Shown in pieces: positions 1 to 7,730 of a DNA stretch of 57,495 nucleotides. The notes beneath the pieces are model-generated. The model saw only the letters and a list, made by a program, of their open reading frames with translations. It made no database searches and was not told the origin of the DNA. The DNA is from a virus, in IMG/VR virus record IMGVR_UViG_3300007344_000034, positions 1-57,495 of that record. The stretch is one strand, 5' to 3'. The position numbers were made by a program, and so were the translations under genes. Every line of letters begins with the position of its first letter. Within the stretch, counting starts at the first letter, position 1.

Positions 1-168
1 AACCCACGCAGAAAAAGTCCAAGTATCTGAGTCATCACCCGCATCCACAGGAGTCCAACTCAGGTACGCAGAGTCATCATCGTTAAACCGTAGCGATCCT
101 TCAATGGTCTTAGGATAGAAGCCGCGAGTGGCGGCTTGCATGGCTGCTGGTACGGGTATAAGAGACAT
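1..168 (-). CDS. LamG-like tail fibre protein, N-terminal part only
   Basis: Only the first 56 codons are inside the window and the rest is cut at base 1. The visible stretch ends SLRFNDDDSAYLSWTP followed by DTWTFSAWV, the opening strands of a concanavalin/LamG-type jelly roll as found in many marine phage fibres (family knowledge). The start is an ATG overlapping the stop of the upstream gene (TAATG), so translation is probably coupled. It lies last in the visible part of the minus-strand structural operon, after glycine-rich and beta-rich fibre genes. A carbohydrate-binding or receptor-binding role is inference. Confidence 0.6.
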   Translation of the reverse strand, partial: MSLIPVPAAMQAATRGFYPKTIEGSLRFNDDDSAYLSWTPVDAGDDSDTWTFSAWV

Positions 169-593
169 TACGACCCCTCAGTCAAAGCTGGTGTCGCGGA
201 CAAATAGACATTAGTACCGTCTGGGCAAAAATAACCAAGCATGTAAGTACCCGCCGCATTGATTGCAGTTAAGTCAGCATCCGCTAGGTGTACGTCAGCA
301 TCGACAGTCACTGTTTGTGGCGTCGTATTAACAAGAAGAATAACGCCTGACTGGCCCGCTGTTTCATTAGTGAAGGTCAGATCAATTGCGCCTGTTGGCG
401 TACAGGAGAAAAAATTTCCCGCAGACATATCAAACGAACCATCAGCATCTGTAACAACTGTACCTGTCGCTGCGCCGTTAACATCTACGTCCGCAGCAAA
501 AGTGATATCGCCTTCAATAGTATCGGCTGCAGTTAGTTCACCAAGCGCCGTTACGTCCGAACCTGTGTATATGGATTTGACTAACTTAGCCAT
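168..593 (-). CDS. small beta-rich structural protein, fibre-associated
   Basis: 141 residues, rich in Thr, Ala, Val and Asp, with no membrane segment and no catalytic motif. The alternating hydrophobic pattern and repeated TVTVDADV-like strands suggest a beta-sandwich or solenoid, like other appendage proteins of this operon. It sits between two fibre-type genes on the same strand with a short gap upstream and a TAATG overlap downstream. I do not recognise a named family; a tail-fibre or head-fibre component is the likely role by position and composition. Confidence 0.6.
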   Translation of the reverse strand: MAKLVKSIYTGSDVTALGELTAADTIEGDITFAADVDVNGAATGTVVTDADGSFDMSAGNFFSCTPTGAIDLTFTNETAGQSGVILLVNTTPQTVTVDADVHLADADLTAINAAGTYMLGYFCPDGTNVYLSATPALTEGS

Positions 594-601
594 GTTTCAC
601 C

Positions 602-1021
602 TCAAGCCGTTAAGGGAATGTTATCTGCACTCCCGTCAGATTTAAAAAACGGAACCTGTTGAGTCGCCGTCAAAGAAATTGTATCAATAGTTGAGTCTGA
701 TTTATAAAATGGAATCTTCAAAGTGTTCGTGTAGCTAGACAGCCCAGCAACACTAAATATGTCGTACACCACGATCTCAACAACGTCAGATGCGGATAAA
801 GCGGCTAAGCCCGCAATTGTGTTAGCTGTGTTGACGTTGTAGTCAGTGTCTTTAACAAGCAGCACACCGTTCAAATAAACATCAACATAAGTGCCATCGG
901 TAAATACAAGTGCGTTGCCGTTGTCATCAGCACCAGACAAAGAAGTCTCGCTACCAGCCGCTGTGTAAAAGTACGTCTGCCGGACCGCTACATTGTTTGA
1001 GAATCTACCGATATAACTCAT
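602..1021 (-). CDS. fibre-associated protein with C-terminal tandem repeat
   Basis: 139 residues. The middle part (DGTYVDVYLNGVLLV, then ALSASDVVEIVVYD) matches the small beta modules that recur in marine phage fibre proteins. The C-terminus carries two near-copies of a ~20-residue unit, one with IPFYKSDSTIDTISLTA and one with VPFFKSDGSADNIPLTA. The start overlaps the stop of the upstream glycine-rich fibre gene (ATGA), indicating translational coupling. Role in fibre assembly or attachment is inferred from context. Confidence 0.6.
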   Translation of the reverse strand: MSYIGRFSNNVAVRQTYFYTAAGSETSLSGADDNGNALVFTDGTYVDVYLNGVLLVKDTDYNVNTANTIAGLAALSASDVVEIVVYDIFSVAGLSSYTNTLKIPFYKSDSTIDTISLTATQQVPFFKSDGSADNIPLTA

Positions 1022-2511
1022 GCTGTGTAGCTCCCGGAATCGTTAAATTGCAGAATTGTGTAATCTCCGACCGTAGTTTCAACAACGCTAGCGCCTGTAT
1101 AAGTCCCTGAGTAATACACAGTAGGTATCTTCAGGATACATACACCTGATCCACCAGAGCCGCCATTTTGCAGACTGTTACCGTAAGCGCCGCCGCCGCC
1201 GCCTCCGGTATTAGGATCTCCATCTTCACCGTTACCTGTAGAAGGCCCGGATGGAACTGGCCCTCCAGATCCTGCACCATCAGTACCAGTACCTGATGCA
1301 TCATTACTACGGCCACCACCGCCACCACCGCCTGCTCTACCTACAGGAGTACCAGTGATCGATGAGGTAACTCCAGATCCTCCATCTCCACCAACAAATG
1401 TGCCACTGTTATTGATGGCATCCTGACCTACACCGCCTGCGCCGCCTCCGCCTGCACCGTTATAAGTAACAGTAGTAAATACTAAATCTCCGCCATCATA
1501 GCCTTGGCCTGCGGTTCCTGATCCGCCTGATCTAGATGCGCTGTTATATGAAGTAGCTCCGCCACCTGATCCACCTGATCCACCTGCCGCTTCATCAAGA
1601 GTATCAGCGCCAGAGGAACCTCCGCCTCCGCCGCCAATAACAGTAATTGTAGATTGTCCTGTAACAGCTAGAGTTGAGTCAGTCCCTGCTCCTCCTCTAT
1701 TGTGAGTATCCGCAGTTTGACCTGCTCCACCGCCACCAACAACAATAGTCACAACATCTGATTGCTCTACTGTTATAGGTGATAAAGCAGAAGTGCCTCC
1801 ACCAGAACTCTCTCCGGACACAGACGACTTATAACCACCTCCGCCTCCGCCACCTGTGCCTGCGTCATAGTTTGATTGAGTAGCACCTGCTCCACCGCCA
1901 CCTGCAACAAGAACGTATTCAATATCGTAAGGGCCAAGAATATTCGTAGTACCTAAACCTACGTTAGCCCAGACGTTTGCGTCAGTCGTAGCATCAATAC
2001 ACACATATACTTCACCAGAAGTCTTGTTTAACCACAGGTGACCAGTAGCTGATGGGTTAGTGGTAATCGTTGGATCAGATGTCGATACAGTAGTGTCTGT
2101 TAACCCTTCAAATGTAGTTGACAGAGCCGCCCATGTGTTATCACCACGAAGGTATGAAGAACTAGAAGGCGTGCCAGTAGCACTTAATTCGGCTAGCCCT
2201 ATAGCGTCATCCTGCATCATCGCATTTGTTATTGAATTGGCAGGTGGTGTAGGGCTGGTTATAGCCGCGCCACGGTGAATGACATAGATATTTCCTGTGC
2301 CAGTTGGTGGTGGTGATGTAAATGTTATCGTAGTGCCTGAAATGGAATAGGCTGTAGTTGGTTGCTGTTGGACGTTTTCGACAAAAACTTCTACATCGTT
2401 TGTTGTAGCAGAGCGGGACAGCGTGAACTCAGTAGTGGAGTTATTACCGTTAAATGTATCTACGGTTGTCGTAGTAAAGTTGCTATCAGGCTGATTCCCA
2501 AGATACGGCAT
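1018..2511 (-). CDS. glycine-rich tail fibre protein
   Basis: 497 residues. The N-terminal ~80 residues form a beta module (PYLGNQPDSNFTTTT then NGNNSTTEFTLSRSA) typical of marine phage fibres and probably the virion-binding part. Residues ~200-460 are extremely glycine- and serine-rich with repeated GGGGGG runs, resembling phage adhesin tips built from polyglycine helices. The last ~35 residues (ILKIPTVYYSGTYTGA) form a small beta cap. The gene starts at a TAATG overlap with its upstream neighbour. A receptor-binding fibre is the best call; no catalytic motif is visible. Confidence 0.75.
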   Translation of the reverse strand: MPYLGNQPDSNFTTTTVDTFNGNNSTTEFTLSRSATTNDVEVFVENVQQQPTTAYSISGTTITFTSPPPTGTGNIYVIHRGAAITSPTPPANSITNAMMQDDAIGLAELSATGTPSSSSYLRGDNTWAALSTTFEGLTDTTVSTSDPTITTNPSATGHLWLNKTSGEVYVCIDATTDANVWANVGLGTTNILGPYDIEYVLVAGGGGAGATQSNYDAGTGGGGGGGYKSSVSGESSGGGTSALSPITVEQSDVVTIVVGGGGAGQTADTHNRGGAGTDSTLAVTGQSTITVIGGGGGGSSGADTLDEAAGGSGGSGGGATSYNSASRSGGSGTAGQGYDGGDLVFTTVTYNGAGGGGAGGVGQDAINNSGTFVGGDGGSGVTSSITGTPVGRAGGGGGGGRSNDASGTGTDGAGSGGPVPSGPSTGNGEDGDPNTGGGGGGAYGNSLQNGGSGGSGVCILKIPTVYYSGTYTGASVVETTVGDYTILQFNDSGSYTA

Positions 2512-2849
2512 TACGCGATCTCCAAGATACTTAGGGTTGTGTCAGCGGAGTTAGCTGTGTCGCTCGTAACTTTAATTACGTCGCTAGCCTCCATAACAAC
2601 CTTTTGGTCCCCTCCAACAGGTACAAGCGATGATCCAACAGGAATTGGTGCCGCCTTAACTAAATACACATTATCGCCATCGTTGTTCTCAAGCGTGACA
2701 TCCACAAGAATCTGGCTTGTAGTGATGTTCGCTATCGCTAACCCAATAACCGTAGTCGCGGTTGCGGATGGGCATGTGTAAATAGTCATCGCGGTGCTTG
2801 CCCCAGTGGCGCTACCGTCGAACGTTTTGACTTTAAATGTGTTCGCCAT
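2511..2849 (-). CDS. small virion structural protein
   Basis: 112 residues, beta-rich, Thr/Ala/Val rich, no membrane segment. It contains LAIANITTSQILVDVTLENNDGD, which reads as paired strands (only part shown as a motif). It is the second in a set of three similar-sized beta-rich genes between the adaptor genes and the fibre genes. Its stop overlaps the start of the glycine-rich fibre gene. Such proteins recur in marine phages in this position; a tail or fibre-base component is inferred and no family name is assigned. Confidence 0.55.
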   Translation of the reverse strand: MANTFKVKTFDGSATGASTAMTIYTCPSATATTVIGLAIANITTSQILVDVTLENNDGDNVYLVKAAPIPVGSSLVPVGGDQKVVMEASDVIKVTSDTANSADTTLSILEIA

Positions 2850-2852
2850 GTT

Positions 2853-3230
2853 TTACCCCAATGCAATCGCCAGAGCTACGGCTGTCCCGGCTGGGTCAAA
2901 GAACGTGCTCGTACCATCGGCTTCTAAATACGCGGCTCTTTCAGCGGGTTGAGTTACAAACACCGTCTTAGTACCCGCAGAAAAATTAACCAAGCTGCCG
3001 CTGTTAGACGACTCTAAGACAGTGTCACGTGATAATGTCGTACCAGAAGCCGTATATGTACCAACACCAATCTCAAACTCAGTCTCTCCTGCAATAGCGT
3101 AGTAAGTCGTATTGCCATCGCCAATAACCGAGAACGATTGAAAGCCAGACGCCGCCCCAGCCAAGGTGATAGTTCCTGTACCAGTAGTAGTCGTGCTTTC
3201 TTTAACTCGATCTTTAACGACGATAGCCAT
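2853..3230 (-). CDS. small virion structural protein
   Basis: 125 residues. The pattern KDRVKESTTTTGTGTITLAG, then FSVIGDGNTTYYAI and VGTYTASGTTLSRDTVLESS, is a module I know from fibre and tail-tip genes of marine phages and from longer fibre proteins. It ends with ERAAYLEADGTS, a common linker in such proteins. It begins at a TAATG overlap with its upstream neighbour. Likely a tail-spike or fibre base subunit; no enzymatic signature seen. Confidence 0.6.
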   Translation of the reverse strand: MAIVVKDRVKESTTTTGTGTITLAGAASGFQSFSVIGDGNTTYYAIAGETEFEIGVGTYTASGTTLSRDTVLESSNSGSLVNFSAGTKTVFVTQPAERAAYLEADGTSTFFDPAGTAVALAIALG

Positions 3231-3679
3231 TACGCGATCCTAATAATTGCCGTGTTATAAGCCGCAGCAGGTATAACAACAGTGAAGTCACCATCAGTCG
3301 CCGTCTTAGTCTCACCAAAATCCAACAAAGCAACAGCCTTATTCGCTTGAGATGAGTTGTAGATAATCGCGCCACGTGCGTCTAGGTCTACATTGCTAAA
3401 CACAACGTCATCGAAATCTACATACGCCACATCGTTAGTGTTGTCTGTAGTAACGGAAACGTTAGCTAACGTTGCTCCACCAGTCGTGTAGTTAGTTCCT
3501 GAAGAAGAAACCTCATCACTATTGCCTGTCACATCAGAATAATTAGTTGTGTCAGCGTCATAAGTGCCCGCCATACTTGGAATGATTAACGCCATCTTTA
3601 AGGTGTCATTAACCACATCGTGCGTGCCGTTCAAGATTTCATTCTTAAACGAGTTGCATAAAGTCTGCGTAATTGCCAT
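3230..3679 (-). CDS. virion structural protein of unknown role
   Basis: 149 residues. The N-terminus (CNSFKNEILNGTHD then DTLKMALI) followed by beta strands with TTGGATLANVSV and ARGAIIYNSS matches a frequent small protein of siphovirus- and podovirus-like marine phages, usually annotated only as virion structural. It lies directly downstream of the adaptor gene on the same strand. It could be a tail-tube-adjacent or fibre-base protein; the sequence does not decide. Confidence 0.6.
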   Translation of the reverse strand: MAITQTLCNSFKNEILNGTHDVVNDTLKMALIIPSMAGTYDADTTNYSDVTGNSDEVSSSGTNYTTGGATLANVSVTTDNTNDVAYVDFDDVVFSNVDLDARGAIIYNSSQANKAVALLDFGETKTATDGDFTVVIPAAAYNTAIIRIA

Positions 3680-3690
3680 TGTTTACTCCT

Positions 3691-4368
3691 TTACCTTACC
3701 GGGTATCTAGCTTGAGCAGTTCTGTACATATCCTGACGATTCTTACCTTCAGCCTGCATTTTAAGCTGTAGGAGCGCTTCGTCATACCGTTTTTGGTACT
3801 GTGCTATAACGTCTTGCTCACCTTTCATGAAAGTGTACGCCTCTAACAAAGCACCATAAAGCAATACAGAATCAAAGTTATCGCCAAGCCAAGTATTAGT
3901 GGCGGTAACGATTGTCTCTGGATAATAAAAATAGTGAAGCTCCACTGTATATGTGCTGTCAGGGGTGGGCCCAACAATCAGGGAGTTTTTATCGAAAGTC
4001 GCGTAATGAGAGGGCAACCCAGTATCTGTTGGCGTAGGAAACGCCTCACGGATAAAGTTCACATCCTTGTTCAACAGGTAGCTGTACGCCCCAGCGCCGT
4101 CTACGACAGCCAATGAATAAGTTGCCAACCAATCACTAGGCAGAGTGACATACTTATTGCTAGTAGTAACCGAACCAGTAACGTTCTTGCGAAGATCAAG
4201 AATCTGTACCCCGTTGTAAATCCGCTGTTCTGCTTGCTTGATAAATGTATCGAGCTGCTCTTTACCAGTGAAATCCGCAGAAGTACCCGTGGTAGTGGTC
4301 CACGTAGTGTTAGGGAAGTCGTTCTCAACGTACCCTTTGATTGTTTCAAACAGCGTAGTGTAGTTCAC
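3691..4368 (-). CDS. head-tail adaptor protein, gp4-like
   Basis: 225 residues, mostly helical at both ends with a beta centre. It has the hallmarks of phage adaptor proteins that dock under the portal: an early FIKQAEQRIYNGVQILDLRK helix region, a PSDWL segment and a helical C-terminus (EAYTFMKGEQDVIAQYQKRYDEALL in part). It occurs with a second gp4-type gene three positions upstream, a pairing common in P22-like marine podoviruses. It probably forms a ring connecting portal and tail. The assignment rests on pattern similarity and context. Confidence 0.65.
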   Translation of the reverse strand: MNYTTLFETIKGYVENDFPNTTWTTTTGTSADFTGKEQLDTFIKQAEQRIYNGVQILDLRKNVTGSVTTSNKYVTLPSDWLATYSLAVVDGAGAYSYLLNKDVNFIREAFPTPTDTGLPSHYATFDKNSLIVGPTPDSTYTVELHYFYYPETIVTATNTWLGDNFDSVLLYGALLEAYTFMKGEQDVIAQYQKRYDEALLQLKMQAEGKNRQDMYRTAQARYPVR

Positions 4369-4376
4369 AATATCTC

Positions 4377-4721
4377 CTACGAAGTCACTGTTACTGTACC
4401 TACTGCAGTAGTAGCTACAAGTTTATTCGGTAACCCACTGATATTATAGGGGTTTGATAGCCCAACAGGGTTCCAGCCCCATTGTATCTCCCTAGACTCA
4501 GCATAGCTATTGTCAGGTCTAGGATTCCGTAGCGCCTGTGGGTCTTCAATAACATACATACCCAACTGCAACTGCGGCTGATCTGGCTCCCAACACGTAG
4601 GACAAACCAGTATATTTACCTGCTTAGTCTTGATCGTCAGTGGCTTCAGCTTTTTCAGTTCGTACTGAAACCCACAACGGTCACATACTCCTAATGCTCT
4701 TTTACCGGCAGCAAATGCCAT
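4377..4721 (-). CDS. small zinc-ribbon structural protein
   Basis: 114 residues. Two CxxC pairs (Cys13/16 and Cys40/43) separated by a beta hairpin form a zinc ribbon at the N-terminus; the rest (DPQALRNPRPDNSYAESR) is unstructured-looking. This small protein recurs between two adaptor genes in marine phage structural operons, as here. Zinc binding is a prediction from the cysteine spacing. A virion assembly role is inferred from position and the molecular function is unknown. Confidence 0.65.
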   Translation of the reverse strand: MAFAAGKRALGVCDRCGFQYELKKLKPLTIKTKQVNILVCPTCWEPDQPQLQLGMYVIEDPQALRNPRPDNSYAESREIQWGWNPVGLSNPYNISGLPNKLVATTAVGTVTVTS

Positions 4722-4730
4722 ATCTGCTCC

Positions 4731-5408
4731 TTAGTAGAAGAACTCACGTGGAGCCAACCTCAACGAGGCTTTCTCTCTATCCTCCGCAGAAGCCAAAGTC
4801 CACTGTTCTTCATATGATGCCTTGAGCATCTCGATACGGTTCATAGCCTCTGGGATCTTTAGAGACAAGTAATACGCCAATCCAGCGACCAAACATGGAA
4901 GCATACGGAACGGGATGTCTTGGTTGTTTACACCGTTACCCGCGTCCTGAATACGGCGCATACGCCAATAAGTAAATGTATAGCTGCCATCAGGGACTGG
5001 CCACACGTTGATTTGCGGCACATCCGCTTGGCGGTCAATCCATACTTGGATCGGACGCCCTTCTACATTCTTGTTAGGGATACTAGCGTAGGTAGATACA
5101 CTAATTCGCGTCATACTAAGGTCTGACTGAGATGTACCAGTTCCTGTACGTATCACATGGTCAAGTAAGTCAATCGTATCAGCGGGTAAATTGTAAGTTC
5201 CTGTACCGTCAGTTAAGGCAATGGAGCCTTCTTCAATAGTCCACAGGTTAATACCACGATTCGCCCATTCGATGGACAGAAGGTTAAGGCTACGGCGAGC
5301 CGTACGCATGTCATAGCCCGTGCGAAGTTCTACGCCGCAACGTTCAAACGCCTCTTCAACGAGGTTGTTCAGGTCTAGGTCAAAGGCTGCTGTTCCTGAC
5401 GTTGCCAT
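4731..5408 (-). CDS. P22 gp4-like tail accessory / head-tail adaptor
   Basis: 225 residues with the organisation of P22 gp4-type adaptors: a helical N-terminus (LVEEAFERCGVELRTGYDMR), a central helix RRSLNLLSIEWANRG, a beta region ending PVPDGSYTFTYWRMRRI, and C-terminal helices with RMLPCLVAGLAYYLSLK. Proteins of this type close the portal after packaging and connect it to the tail. The start is an ATG at the stop of the upstream basic protein gene. Good confidence in the adaptor class, lower in orthology to P22 gp4. Confidence 0.75.
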   Translation of the reverse strand: MATSGTAAFDLDLNNLVEEAFERCGVELRTGYDMRTARRSLNLLSIEWANRGINLWTIEEGSIALTDGTGTYNLPADTIDLLDHVIRTGTGTSQSDLSMTRISVSTYASIPNKNVEGRPIQVWIDRQADVPQINVWPVPDGSYTFTYWRMRRIQDAGNGVNNQDIPFRMLPCLVAGLAYYLSLKIPEAMNRIEMLKASYEEQWTLASAEDREKASLRLAPREFFY

Positions 5409-5686
5409 TACTTCTTCTTCCTTTTAAGCGGGGCCACTCTACGCGGCTTACCTGCTGGTTGTCCTAGGCGCTTCTTCTGCGCTATACGCTTTTTCTTCTC
5501 CGCCGCCGTCATTTCACCAGACGTTTTCGGAGTTTTGCTAGAGACTCTTTTACTCGGTCTACAATACGGCGTACCGCGTTTTTCACCTTTGTCGCGTCCA
5601 CATGCTTTCCCAGTACGAACATCTTTCCAGTCCTCTTTGAACCAGCGTTTCAGTGCTGCACCTTTTGCAGTCTTGCGAACGGCCAT
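5408..5686 (-). CDS. small basic protein, DUF5872-like
   Basis: 92 residues, about one third Lys/Arg. The core WFKEDWKDVRTGKACGR followed by GTPYCRPSKRVSSKTPKT is the DUF5872 signature as I recall it (two Cys, conserved Trp and Pro). The C-terminus is a lysine-rich tail. It starts at a TAATG overlap with the upstream 46-residue gene and belongs to a run of very basic small proteins. DNA or capsid-interior binding is plausible from charge; the function is not established. Confidence 0.65.
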   Translation of the reverse strand: MAVRKTAKGAALKRWFKEDWKDVRTGKACGRDKGEKRGTPYCRPSKRVSSKTPKTSGEMTAAEKKKRIAQKKRLGQPAGKPRRVAPLKRKKK

Positions 5687-5826
5687 TACTTTTTACCAGC
5701 TCGCTTCTTTCTACATTTGGCGATAGCACCTGAAGCATAAGCAGAAGGGAAGACCTTATACTGCGCCTTTACCTTGTGGTAACAAGCGTCTTTAACAGAT
5801 CCACCCTTCTTATAGTAGCTACGCAT
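5686..5826 (-). CDS. 46-residue basic protein (MRSYYKKGG type)
   Basis: Reading the minus strand gives an intact 46-codon frame between the flanking basic-protein genes, with an overlap at its 3' end (TAATG) and its start abutting the stop of its upstream neighbour. The product begins MRSYYKKGGSVKDACYHKV and ends AKCRKKRAGKK. It has two Cys and is strongly basic. The opening MRxYYKKGG is shared with another gene in the same cluster. Conserved small proteins of this type occur beside DUF5872 genes in marine phages; function unknown. Confidence 0.7.
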   Translation of the reverse strand: MRSYYKKGGSVKDACYHKVKAQYKVFPSAYASGAIAKCRKKRAGKK

Positions 5827-6110
5827 TACCGCATTTGACCGCGAGTTTTGCCGCGCATAGCGCAACCGTCGATCCTACCGCCTCTAGCTTTTTTAGTAAC
5901 CGCTTTGCGGATTTTAGACAAATCTGGAGCTTCAGGTTTCTCACTAAATTTCTTTACAAACTCATCTCTAGTCATTTTATCGGTTATTTTACCGCCCGGT
6001 GCGTAGCCTTTCATCTTGCCGCCCATTTTGGCTTTCATAGTGTCTTTAGCTAAACACTTGCCAGCCGCTTTACATTTAGCTGGTGACTTACACCCTGCAC
6101 ACATTTTCAT
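5826..6110 (-). CDS. small basic Cys-rich protein with RGKT C-terminal tag
   Basis: 94 residues. Four Cys near the N-terminus (MKMCAGCKSPAKCKAAGKC) suggest metal binding. The middle is Lys/Gly-rich and the C-terminus ends GRIDGCAMRGKTRGQMR. That tail is shared with the adjacent upstream gene product (KIDGIAQRGKTKGRMI) and is a tag I have seen at the ends of many marine phage small proteins. The start overlaps the upstream stop (ATGA). Possibly a minor virion or DNA-binding protein; unknown. Confidence 0.6.
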   Translation of the reverse strand: MKMCAGCKSPAKCKAAGKCLAKDTMKAKMGGKMKGYAPGGKITDKMTRDEFVKKFSEKPEAPDLSKIRKAVTKKARGGRIDGCAMRGKTRGQMR

Positions 6111-6415
6111 ATCATACGTCCTTTTGTTTTACCGCGCTGGGCGATACCATCAATCTTACGAACTTTGCCGCCTTTCTTAAAAGACCCCATTTTTTCTTGG
6201 GTCCTCTTTTCAAACTTTTTTCGATCTTGTTCAAGAAAACGAGCTTGAAGTTTTTCCTCATCTGTGGGGTTTTTGCCCCCCGCTCTTTCTTCTTTTGTTT
6301 TAGGTGTTCTATTTTCTTTAACCTTTCTACCCAGACTTGGAGAAGGTCTCGCCCGTTCTGTCATTGACAAAGGCAACCCGGCGTATCCACCTTCGTCTCT
6401 AGTTTTTCTAGCCAT
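6107..6415 (-). CDS. small basic protein with RGKT C-terminal tag
   Basis: 102 residues when started at MARKTRDEGGYAGLPLS, an ATG that overlaps the stop of the upstream gene (TAATG); a longer frame upstream is possible but would overlap that gene by 54 bases. The product has a hydrophilic charged middle (EEKLQARFLEQDRKKFEKR) and ends with FKKGGKVRKIDGIAQRGKT plus a few residues, the same C-terminal tag as the downstream gene. Function unknown; the operon position suggests a virion-associated role. Confidence 0.6.
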   Translation of the reverse strand: MARKTRDEGGYAGLPLSMTERARPSPSLGRKVKENRTPKTKEERAGGKNPTDEEKLQARFLEQDRKKFEKRTQEKMGSFKKGGKVRKIDGIAQRGKTKGRMI

Positions 6416-6651
6416 TACATAAACCTCTCTGCTACGGCAACGCCTACAATAAGTACGGCTAAGCCCCACATACGTAGATCCAATTTTTCAAGAAAAGCCT
6501 TCTGGTCGGTCAGCTTCTCTTCAATGCGCTCATACCTAGAACTACACTCTTTCTCGTGTGACTCTAATAAAAGAAGCACATCTTTAGCCTGTAGTTCTTT
6601 GTCCTCCAATGACACCGTAACTTCCTGTAACTTTCTAGCTCTAGTCGCCAT
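6415..6651 (-). CDS. small coiled-coil plus single-TM protein (XhlA-like)
   Basis: 78 residues from the ATG that overlaps the upstream stop (TAATG). Residues ~5-55 form a charged helix likely to be a coiled coil (SLEDKELQAKDVLLLLESHE), and the C-terminus is one membrane segment (MWGLAVLIVGVAVAERF). This architecture resembles haemolysin XhlA-like phage proteins, which are membrane-associated and often near lysis or head genes. No other lysis gene lies next to it, so this is a weak functional guess. Confidence 0.55.
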   Translation of the reverse strand: MATRARKLQEVTVSLEDKELQAKDVLLLLESHEKECSSRYERIEEKLTDQKAFLEKLDLRMWGLAVLIVGVAVAERFM

Positions 6652-6953
6652 TAGCAATTCCACTTACGTAAACTTTTGTTAATACGGCTATTCGGATCGT
6701 TTGCTGTCTTTGCACTGGTAAGTCTTTTCTTCATACCAGACATACGCGCACAGAAAGAAGCGCGACGTTTCGCGGCCTTCGATCCTTTCTTGAGTTTGCT
6801 GGGCTTAGTAGTTACAGCCGTCTTTAACTTGCTACCGGGGTTCTGTTTCCGATAGCTAGCGACGCCTTTAGCGTTCAGCCCACCAGACTCACTTTTACCT
6901 TCTTTGCGCTGCCACGCGGCGGTCTTACCGCCTTTCTTGTAATACGCACGCAT
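6651..6953 (-). CDS. small basic protein, DUF6321-like
   Basis: 100 residues, highly basic. The N-terminus MRAYYKKGGKTAAWQRKEGK followed by SGGLNAKGVASYRKQNPGS and later RRASFCARMSGM matches DUF6321 as I remember it. The opening MRxYYKKGG is shared with the 46-residue gene downstream, suggesting module exchange or a common virion-targeting sequence. It has a single Cys in the middle and one at the extreme C-terminus. Function not established. Confidence 0.65.
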   Translation of the reverse strand: MRAYYKKGGKTAAWQRKEGKSESGGLNAKGVASYRKQNPGSKLKTAVTTKPSKLKKGSKAAKRRASFCARMSGMKKRLTSAKTANDPNSRINKSLRKWNC

Positions 6954-6961
6954 TACATAAC

Positions 6962-7240
6962 CTACGCATACAGCACTGTAACCGAAGTCACATTGGCAAT
7001 AGTGGCATAAGCACTGGTCTCACAACGGACTGGTGCGGCTGACAAATCTACGTAACTCGTAGCGGTGGCAGACGCAGGGGTAGCTACAGTAATAACAGCG
7101 GTGCCACTGGCTCCGCCGTCTTTAATAACTACGCTACCAGCGGTTCCGCTGGCGACATAGTAGATACCCATAATCCGAGCAGGACCACCAAATACCGCAC
7201 CAGAGGCGGTTACGGTAGTAGTCTTACCATCAGAGTGCAT
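6962..7240 (-). CDS. small beta-rich virion protein
   Basis: 92 residues, Ala/Thr/Val rich, no charged clusters and no TM segment. The pattern ARIMGIYYVASGTAGSVVIKDG is a beta-sandwich-like small structural protein commonly found near the capsid gene of marine phages. It starts at a TAATG overlap with the upstream 44-residue gene. Head decoration or tail-associated role is inferred from location only. Confidence 0.55.
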   Translation of the reverse strand: MHSDGKTTTVTASGAVFGGPARIMGIYYVASGTAGSVVIKDGGASGTAVITVATPASATATSYVDLSAAPVRCETSAYATIANVTSVTVLYA

Positions 7241-7374
7241 TACTTAGTTTCCTTCTTAGCCGCTGACTTTTTGGCTGCTGGCTTCTTAGGCTCTTCCTTT
7301 TTCATAGGAGTGCCGTCAGGGTTTAGCCCGCGAGCAGCTAGTTCTTCAGCAGAGGCTGGCTTAAAACGACTCAT
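7240..7374 (-). CDS. 44-residue basic Lys/Ala-rich peptide
   Basis: A 44-codon frame on the minus strand starts with MSRFKPASAEELAARGLNPD and ends with a Lys/Ala-rich tail (AKKSAAKKETK) like histone H1 tails. A GGGGGTGA purine stretch lies just upstream of the ATG as a possible ribosome site. Its stop overlaps the start of the next gene (TAATG). The frame fills the gap between two accepted genes in the operon, supporting it as real. Function unknown; small basic peptides of this sort recur beside capsid genes in marine phages. Confidence 0.6.
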   Translation of the reverse strand: MSRFKPASAEELAARGLNPDGTPMKKEEPKKPAAKKSAAKKETK

Positions 7375-7387
7375 AAGTCACCCCCGC

Positions 7388-7612
7388 TTACGCTGCTGCG
7401 ATAGTTGCGCCAGTATCTGAACGCTTCCAGTTAGTACCGTCAGAGAAAGCGAGAATTGCTGAACCTGCCGCACCGTTAGAAACGTAGATAAGCGTGCCAG
7501 CACCAGCGTCAGAAGCTGATGGAGCAGAAGCTACGGTATAAGTTGGAACTTTAATATCACCGACGAAGCCGTTCGTAGAGGTGACTGGACCTGAAAAGGT
7601 AGTTGATGCCAT
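7388..7612 (-). CDS. small virion-associated protein
   Basis: 74 residues. The sequence TFSGPVTSTNGFVGDI then AGTLIYVSNGAAGS and AFSDGTNWKRSDTGA is a widespread small module in marine phages, also seen as part of fibre proteins. A good ribosome site (GAGGA) precedes the ATG. It is the first gene after the capsid-gene terminator, so it may be expressed by read-through or from its own promoter. A role on the virion is likely; details unknown. Confidence 0.65.
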   Translation of the reverse strand: MASTTFSGPVTSTNGFVGDIKVPTYTVASAPSASDAGAGTLIYVSNGAAGSAILAFSDGTNWKRSDTGATIAAA

Positions 7613-7730
7613 TGCGATGTCCTCACATGCGAGTTTAGTGCGCCTGTCTGCATGTCGTCTGCTAGGTCAGTCCGACGCACCCATTTCCTAGTTACGCTTA
7701 CTAAAGCACAGGTAAAAGATTGAGTCAAAT

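Noticed and set aside
7531-7728. 65-codon minus-strand frame overlapping the small virion protein after the capsid gene
   Set aside because: It has no ribosome site and overlaps a conserved small gene in another frame.
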